A stretch of DNA of 64,000 bases from NCBI GenBank assembly GCA_964496575.1, contig CAZCAC010000029.1:1-64000 (forward strand), written 5' to 3'. The notes under the pieces were generated by a model. That model was not told the origin of the DNA. It saw only the letters and a program-made list of their open reading frames with translations, and ran no database searches. Shown in pieces: positions 59,362-64,000 of this stretch. Made by a program: the position numbers and the translations under genes. Position 1 is the first letter of the stretch, and the number at the start of each line of letters is the position of its first letter. Source of the DNA: CAZCAC01 sp964496575. Its GTDB lineage: Bacteria; Planctomycetota; UBA1135; GCA-002686595.

Positions 59362-59961
59362 TTAGTTCTTGCCGTGCTTGGACAGGTAGCTGGCGACGCC
59401 CTCGGGGGAAGGGGTCATCGCGTCATCCCCGTTGTTCCAGTTGGCGGGGCAGACCTCGCCGTGGGTCTCGTGGTGGCGAAGCGCCGTCACCATGCGAAGC
59501 GCCTCGTCGATGTTGCGGCCGAGCCCGAGGTCGTTGACCACGGCGTGCTTGACGGTGCCTTCTTTGTCGATCAGGAAGGTGCCGCGGAAAGCGACACCGG
59601 CATCCTCGAAGAGGACTCCGTAGTCACGGCTGATCTGCTTGGTGAGGTCGGCGACCAGGGGGTACTGCACGTTCCCGATGCCGCCGTTGTCGATGGGCGT
59701 GTTCTTCCAGGCGAGGTGGCTGAACTGGCTGTCGACGGAGACACCCACGACCTCGGCGCCGGCTTCCTTGAAGCTGGCGAGCTTGCGGTTGAACTCGAGG
59801 ATCTCGGTGGGGCAGACGAAGGTGAAGTCGAGGGGGTAGAAGAACAGCACGACGTACTTGCCCTTGAACTGCTCGAGGCTGAAGTCGGGCTGGATGGTGT
59901 TGTCGGAGAGGACGGCGGGTGCGGTGAACTGGGGGGCGGGCTTGCCGATCAGGGCGGACAT
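59362..59961 (-). CDS. 2-Cys peroxiredoxin (AhpC/Prx1 type)
   Basis: A 199-residue thiol peroxidase. Peroxidatic Cys in PLDFTFVCPTEI, resolving Cys in HGEVCPANW, and the GG..G and YF-type region GGIGNVQYPLVAD typical of sensitive Prx1-group enzymes. It reduces H2O2 and organic peroxides with thioredoxin or AhpF; no ahpF is adjacent. AAAGGAG precedes ATG 59961; upstream frames to 60042 lack family sequence. The 374-bp region before it carries inverted and direct repeats that may be regulatory. Confidence 0.95.
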   Translation of the reverse strand: MSALIGKPAPQFTAPAVLSDNTIQPDFSLEQFKGKYVVLFFYPLDFTFVCPTEILEFNRKLASFKEAGAEVVGVSVDSQFSHLAWKNTPIDNGGIGNVQYPLVADLTKQISRDYGVLFEDAGVAFRGTFLIDKEGTVKHAVVNDLGLGRNIDEALRMVTALRHHETHGEVCPANWNNGDDAMTPSPEGVASYLSKHGKN

Positions 59962-60125
59962 CTTCGGGCTCCTTTGGGGGGTCGCTTCTCGGTCTCGGTG
60001 GTACGGCGTGAGTCTCACGCTCACGCATGATCCCTTGCACACGCCGTGCCATCGCCCGGGCGGATTCTCAAGTCGTTGCCTGCAAGAGGTTTATGAGTAT
60101 CTCACGCCGATTCGAGTCAGGTGAT

Positions 60126-60197
60126 GCGCGATATTTCACGACCGATAATCGTTGGATATCGCGCTTCCTCGAGGCGGGGGGCGATATTTCGTGGTCG
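60126..60197. promoter_or_regulatory. AT-rich repeat cluster upstream of peroxiredoxin
   Basis: GCGCGATAT (60126-60134) and its exact reverse complement ATATCGCGC (60156-60164), plus a direct repeat GCGATATTTC at 60128-60137 and 60181-60190. About 165-235 bp before the peroxiredoxin start. Confidence 0.4.
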
Positions 60198-60240
60198 GCT
60201 CCCTGGGACCCGATGGCTCCACCAGCTCGGTGGCCGCTCC

Positions 60241-60275
60241 GGGGGAGCACGGAATCGGCGGGAGCCGGCTCCCCC
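60241..60275 (-). terminator. GC-rich hairpin after the M28 peptidase gene
   Basis: GGGGGAGC (60241-60248) pairs with GCTCCCCC (60268-60275); an alternative inner palindrome GGGAGCCGGCTCCC lies at 60260-60273. No U-run. Confidence 0.35.
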
Positions 60276-60335
60276 GCGAGAGAACCGGCTCCGCACCTCC
60301 CCGGTGGTCCGGGCGCGGCGATCGGGAGTTGCCGA

Positions 60336-62936
60336 TCAGGGACAGAACAGGACTTCCAGTCCGCCCGAGAAGTTGAAGCCCGACGGGCCACCCGGAGGGT
60401 CCCGGTACCAGAACTGGAAGTTCCAGGTGTCGCCGGGCTCGATTTGGGCGGCGGGCTCGGGCGGGTCAGTGTTGTCGAGGTAGTAGGCGCCGTTGCCGAA
60501 CTGATCGAGCTGGATCACCGGCAGGCGGTAGATGCCGCCCCCGACGCAGCGGAGCCCCTCGCCGTAGGGCGTCGAGATCTGGTTCGGCCCGTAGTAGAAG
60601 AGGCCGAACTGGTGCATGGGACCGTGCTCGACGGTCAGGATCAGGTCGTTTGCCCAGACCCTGGCGGTGCCTTGGCTGCCGATGACCGCGCCGTCGCTTT
60701 CCGAGTTCGGCATCGCGGTGCAGTAGGGAACCGGTACCGTGCACTCGCTCAGGCCGTACAGTGCGAAGTCGTCGATGTTCCAGCCGCCGGTCTCCACGGA
60801 TCCATTCGAGATCAGGTGGAACTCGATCCTCACCCACGCCTTGCCCGCGGCCCACTCGGAGATGTCGAGGGTGTGCTTGGTCCACTCGGTGTCGGCGTGG
60901 TCTGCACCTGCGGCGTTCTGCCACACCTCCTTGCTGTTGACCCAGATCTCGGCCAGGTCGTAGGGAGCCTGCTGGATGACCAGCCAGCGCTGGTACTCCA
61001 GGATCACCACGGGTTCGTCAGTGAAGTCGAATACCGGGGAGAACAACCGGTTGTGGGTGTTCGACGCATACCGACCATTCCAGCCCGAGGCCCCCAGGTC
61101 GTTTCCCCAGATCTTGCTGCCGGAGTATGCGCTAGTCGGATCACCTTCCTTGCCCTGGGGAGCTCCGCGCTGCCAGTCGTCCTGGTTCTGGATCTCGCTG
61201 TGGTACCAGTCCTCATCGCCTCCGCCTTCGAAGTCGTTGAAGTACAGCTGGATCCTGTTGCCCACGAAGAAGGAGAAAGGAGGCGCATCGATGTCCATTC
61301 CAAAAGGCAAGGTCTCGCTGTCGCCCTGGTCGTCGAAGGCGTCGATGTAGTAGTAGTAGGTCACCGGTGATCCGGCACCCTGGAGCTGGACATGCCAGTC
61401 GCTCCCTCCCTGATTGGTCATCGGGACCGGGGTGTAGCTGGAGCCGTCGAAGGAGTAGTTGAGCACCACCGAGGTGACGGTCGATCCGGTCAGGCTGGTG
61501 ACCTGGCAGTCGAAGTCGTACGGGCCGAGCGACTGGGTATCGTCGAGCGGAGTGTGGGCGATCGACAGATCGGCCGGCGAAGCCAGCGTCGCCGCCGCGG
61601 CGACGGTTCCCTTGACGGCCATCTCGGCGAGGTCGAAGTCGTTCGTCGCCTGGGGGTACGTGTCATTCGCGGTGTGGATCCAGGGGCAATGCGAGTTGTC
61701 ATCCTCGAAGTAGAACACCGCCGGGAAGCCGTGAGCCATGTAGCTCGCGTGATCGGAGCTGCCACCCATGAGAACGCCCATATTCGACGCCCAGTTGGAG
61801 ACGTAGAGTGCTCCCATCGCATCGCAGAAGTCGATCAGCCCCGGGTGCGAATTGCTCGTGATGAAGTCGACATCGCGCGTGTCGGAGGCCGACCGGTACG
61901 CGATCATGTCCAGGTTGAGCATGGCGATGACATCTTCATCCAGGTCGTCGGACAGGCTCGCGGAGTAGCTGGAGCCGTAGAGTCCGATCTCCTCGCCGGA
62001 GAAATCGATGAACCGGAGTGTGTGCCGGTAGGGGCCGTGGAGGGCGAGAACCCTGGCCGCCTCCATCACCCCAGCCGTGCCGGACGCGTTGTCGTCGGCG
62101 CCGGGTGCCGGTTGGGAGGACCCCGATCCGTTGATCGAGTCGTAGTGTCCTCCGATCACGATGATCTTCGACGGGTCTATCGCCCCGGGGATCTCACCGA
62201 CGACATTTCTCGAGTACGAGGAACCGAAGTTTTGCAGGTAAGTGGAGATTCCGTAGCTCTGGAACTGCGCCTCGAGCTGGTTCTGTGCCGTGACTGCCCC
62301 CGAGAGATCGCACCGCCGACTGTAGATTGACGACAGGCTCTGGACCGTCGCCTCGATGTTCGACTGGTCCACCATGTCGACGATCACCTGGACCCGGGGA
62401 TCCGCCGTCGTCATCCTCGCCGAGCCCGATCCTCCAGGCGCCACGAAGGACCTGGTCGCCTTGCGCGGGTGTCGGCGGATCGGCATCAGGGCATGGTGCA
62501 TCATGCTGCCGGGTTCCACCTCGTCCAGAACCCCCCTCGCTTCGGGGCGTAGTGAGACCAAGGCTTGCGGCGCGTAGCGGAAGAGTACCTCGCCTCCGAC
62601 CGCCTCGATCTGCTCCAGCGTGTCTTCGCTGGTGAACTCGATCTGGTAGAGCTCGACGTGCTCGTGGAGCTGGCCACCGAGGTGGAAGACATCGACGTCG
62701 AGTCCACCGAGCCAGTCGAGCCGCTGTTCATCGGCTTCCGCAACGATGAAGCGTCCGGCGTCGTGCCAGACGTCCAGCTCCCGCAGCAGGTGTGCTCGGA
62801 ACGCCTGGTCGTCTGGGTGAGCGACGACGATCGGGTACGTGTGTGCCGCCGTGATCTCGGCCGTCTGCGGCGCGGGTGCGCTGAGCGCGGTCGAGGGAAG
62901 GGCCAGGGCGGCGATCTGAAGAAGGGCAGAGAGCAT
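60336..62936 (-). CDS. Secreted M28 metallopeptidase with lineage-type C-terminal domain
   Basis: An 866-residue secreted protein. The signal is MLSALLQIAALALPSTALSA. A prodomain-like region (about 25-165) precedes the M28 aminopeptidase domain (about 205-450). Zinc and catalytic residues: His in GGHYDSINGS, Asp in GADDNASG, Glu-Glu in SGEEIGLYGS, Asp in NLDMIAY and His in PWIHTANDTY. Then come an Ig-like segment, a jelly-roll domain (about 580-735; WNIDDFALYGL) and the C-terminal block YCTAMPNSESDG...FYYGPNQ...FNFSGGLEVLFCP (about 745-866). That block recurs in the next gene and may be for sorting or anchoring. Confidence 0.92.
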   Translation of the reverse strand: MLSALLQIAALALPSTALSAPAPQTAEITAAHTYPIVVAHPDDQAFRAHLLRELDVWHDAGRFIVAEADEQRLDWLGGLDVDVFHLGGQLHEHVELYQIEFTSEDTLEQIEAVGGEVLFRYAPQALVSLRPEARGVLDEVEPGSMMHHALMPIRRHPRKATRSFVAPGGSGSARMTTADPRVQVIVDMVDQSNIEATVQSLSSIYSRRCDLSGAVTAQNQLEAQFQSYGISTYLQNFGSSYSRNVVGEIPGAIDPSKIIVIGGHYDSINGSGSSQPAPGADDNASGTAGVMEAARVLALHGPYRHTLRFIDFSGEEIGLYGSSYSASLSDDLDEDVIAMLNLDMIAYRSASDTRDVDFITSNSHPGLIDFCDAMGALYVSNWASNMGVLMGGSSDHASYMAHGFPAVFYFEDDNSHCPWIHTANDTYPQATNDFDLAEMAVKGTVAAAATLASPADLSIAHTPLDDTQSLGPYDFDCQVTSLTGSTVTSVVLNYSFDGSSYTPVPMTNQGGSDWHVQLQGAGSPVTYYYYIDAFDDQGDSETLPFGMDIDAPPFSFFVGNRIQLYFNDFEGGGDEDWYHSEIQNQDDWQRGAPQGKEGDPTSAYSGSKIWGNDLGASGWNGRYASNTHNRLFSPVFDFTDEPVVILEYQRWLVIQQAPYDLAEIWVNSKEVWQNAAGADHADTEWTKHTLDISEWAAGKAWVRIEFHLISNGSVETGGWNIDDFALYGLSECTVPVPYCTAMPNSESDGAVIGSQGTARVWANDLILTVEHGPMHQFGLFYYGPNQISTPYGEGLRCVGGGIYRLPVIQLDQFGNGAYYLDNTDPPEPAAQIEPGDTWNFQFWYRDPPGGPSGFNFSGGLEVLFCP

Positions 62937-63230
62937 GGTTGGGAGGTGCGCTGGGGGCTAGGGGAGAACCGGCGTCCGGACGTCCAGCGTCGAAGGTCCA
63001 GTCTACCCTCAAATGGCCCGGGAAGGGGGGAGACCGTGCCGTTCGGCGCCGATCCCAGGCGATTTACGCGAAGACAATCCCGGAAGCGGAACCCCGTGCC
63101 TTTCACACCGGATCGGTGGGCCTCCACCGCCGGCCGAGGCGTTTTCCGGTGCCCGAATTCCTCGCTGACGAGAGATCCCCGCCCTCCGGATCGGAAGGCG
63201 GGGACCGGTGCTAGAGGGAACCGTCAGGGA
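62937..63230. other. 294-bp gap between the two secreted-protein genes
   Basis: Non-coding; contains the promoter side of the M28 gene and the hairpin at 63177-63203. No other signal seen. Confidence 0.5.
63177..63203 (-). terminator. Hairpin after the partial secreted-protein gene
   Basis: Arms CCCCGCCCTCCG and CGGAAGGCGGGG (one mismatch) with a 3-nt loop, 28 nt after the stop. No U-run. Confidence 0.45.
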
Positions 63231-64000
63231 TCAGGGACAGAAGATCGCTTCCAGCGCGTCGGAGAAGTTGAAGCCCGAGGGGCCGCCCGTGGGATCGCGG
63301 TACCAGCACTGGAAGTTCCAGGTCGAGCCGTCGAGGATCTGCCCGGAGGGTTCCGGCGGGTTGGTGTTGTCGAGGGCGTAGGTGCCGATGCCGAACGCGT
63401 CCAGCTGGATCACGTTGAGGCGGTAGATACCGCCGCCGACGCAGCGGACACCTTCGCCATAAGGCACGTTGATCTGGTTCGGCCCGTAGTAGAAGAGCGC
63501 GAACTGATCGGACGGACCGCCCTGGACGGTCAGCATCAGATCGTTGGCCGCGATGCTGGTCGAGCCCGCGTACCCGATCTCCGCGCCGGAGCCGACGGAG
63601 TTCGGGGAAGTGACGCAGTAGGTCGAGGGGGGCGGGCACCCGACCGGACCGAGGACCACCAGCGAGAAGTCGTCGATGTTCCAGCCGCCGTACTCGACCC
63701 CGCCGTCAGTGATCAGGCGGAATTCGATCTGCACCGAGGAGTTGCCCGCCGCCCAGGTGGAGATGTCGATGGTGTGCTTGTGCCAGCCGCTGTCGATGTG
63801 GTCGGACCCGGTGGCGTTCTGCCAGACGGTCGTACCGTTGACGCGGATCTGCGCCTTGTCGTACTGGTTGTCCTCGACGGTCAGCCAGCGCTGGTACTCC
63901 AGCGTCACGCTGGTCTCGGCCGACAGGTCGAAAACGGGGGAGGCCAGCCAGTTGTGGACGTCGGGCTTGTACTCACCGTTCCACCCCGAAGGGCCGAGGT
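63231..64000 (-). CDS. 3' part of a secreted protein with the same C-terminal architecture (cut by window edge)
   Basis: The frame is open to the window edge, so the N-terminal part is missing. The visible 256 residues are a jelly-roll domain (PSGWNGEYKPDVHNWLASPVFDLS, TLEYQRWLTVEDNQYDKAQIRV, GWNIDDFSLVVLG) and the C-terminal block YCVTSPNSVGSGAEIGYAG...FYYGPNQINVPYGEG...GFNFSDALEAIFCP. Both align along their whole length with the end of the neighbouring M28 peptidase. It may be a paralogous peptidase from tandem duplication, but the catalytic region is not in view. Confidence 0.85.
   Translation of the reverse strand, partial: LGPSGWNGEYKPDVHNWLASPVFDLSAETSVTLEYQRWLTVEDNQYDKAQIRVNGTTVWQNATGSDHIDSGWHKHTIDISTWAAGNSSVQIEFRLITDGGVEYGGWNIDDFSLVVLGPVGCPPPSTYCVTSPNSVGSGAEIGYAGSTSIAANDLMLTVQGGPSDQFALFYYGPNQINVPYGEGVRCVGGGIYRLNVIQLDAFGIGTYALDNTNPPEPSGQILDGSTWNFQCWYRDPTGGPSGFNFSDALEAIFCP

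Larger units (their letters stand above)
59962..60335. other. 374-bp region upstream of the peroxiredoxin gene
   Basis: Non-coding. It holds the peroxiredoxin 5' region, the GCGCGATAT/ATATCGCGC inverted repeat (60126-60164), a related direct repeat, and a GC-rich hairpin (60241-60275) after the M28 gene. Confidence 0.55.

Noticed and set aside
57821..59961. Encapsulin nanocompartment locus
   Set aside because: Ferritin and peroxiredoxin can be encapsulin cargo, but no shell gene or cargo-loading tail is present, and this ferritin is the classical 24-mer type.

Overview
The window is a GC-rich bacterial chromosome segment with about 43 protein-coding genes or gene remnants on both strands. 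I found no rRNA, tRNA, CRISPR array or insertion sequence. It most resembles Planctomycetota. The reasons are the many secreted or lipobox-bearing proteins of unknown function, a large secreted subtilisin with choice-of-anchor repeats, and two kinds of long C-terminal domain (YCxxxPNS...FYYGPNQ...WYRDPxGGPSGFNF...FCP, and YCFGDPGSGTPCPC...) that I associate with marine planctomycetes. This placement is an inference from protein style; no marker gene phylogeny was possible.

Region 1 (1-13.1 kb): the tail of an unknown gene, ychF, a lipoprotein of the alkaline phosphatase/sulfatase fold with TPRs, a broken S8 peptidase gene (one frameshift and one in-frame amber stop), a fused M1-M28-PDZ peptidase and a secreted protein abutting it. 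Region 2 (13.1-17 kb): a CMD-Rieske fusion, a branched-chain amino acid deamination pair (class IV aminotransferase and Glu/Leu dehydrogenase), and trmO. Region 3 (17-31.2 kb): a carbohydrate block with a sodium:solute symporter coupled to a GH38 alpha-mannosidase, a divergent CBM9-like lipoprotein, and a GH130 enzyme further on. In between lie a DUF4173 membrane protein, two coupled lipoproteins and an unrecognised 558-residue protein. Region 4 (31.3-45.2 kb): a LolA-like secreted protein, an S41 protease, an ECF sigma factor, a UroD-family protein divergent from a Gfo/Idh/MocA oxidoreductase, a GT39-like membrane glycosyltransferase, a secreted protein ending in a pseudopilin-like domain, a decayed DUF1800 remnant, an S9 peptidase and a seven-repeat NHL propeller.

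Region 5 (45.3-55.2 kb) is the most interesting. A minus-strand operon of overlapping genes encodes an Hmc/Dsr-type membrane redox complex: a NifX-like protein, an HdrD/DsrK-like Fe-S protein, a NarI/DsrM-like cytochrome b, a four-cluster ferredoxin, and an NrfD/DsrP-like integral protein fused to a six-CxxCH cytochrome. It runs on into a histidine kinase with two cysteine-containing PAS domains and two response regulators. Just upstream lies a sigma-54 activator gene. Between it and the operon there is a good -24/-12 promoter preceded by GAAACGTTTC palindromes at about -140 and -164. Half-sites of the same motif precede the activator gene itself. A small cysteine-rich CGGC-domain gene lies next to it. 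No dsrAB, aprAB or sat is present, so the complex is not obviously part of sulfate reduction.

Region 6 (55.3-60 kb): an LsrG-like monooxygenase coupled to an iron-type alcohol dehydrogenase and a CDF transporter, then a minus-strand iron/oxidative-stress cluster of ferritin, Fe/Mn superoxide dismutase and 2-Cys peroxiredoxin. Palindromic operator candidates lie upstream of ferritin and peroxiredoxin. Region 7 (60.3-64 kb): a secreted M28 peptidase and, cut by the window edge, a gene with the same C-terminal architecture. Across the window, TACAAT/TAGAAT -10-like boxes recur a fixed short way upstream of genes. In the GH38/CBM9 divergent pair they imply leaderless transcripts in both directions.
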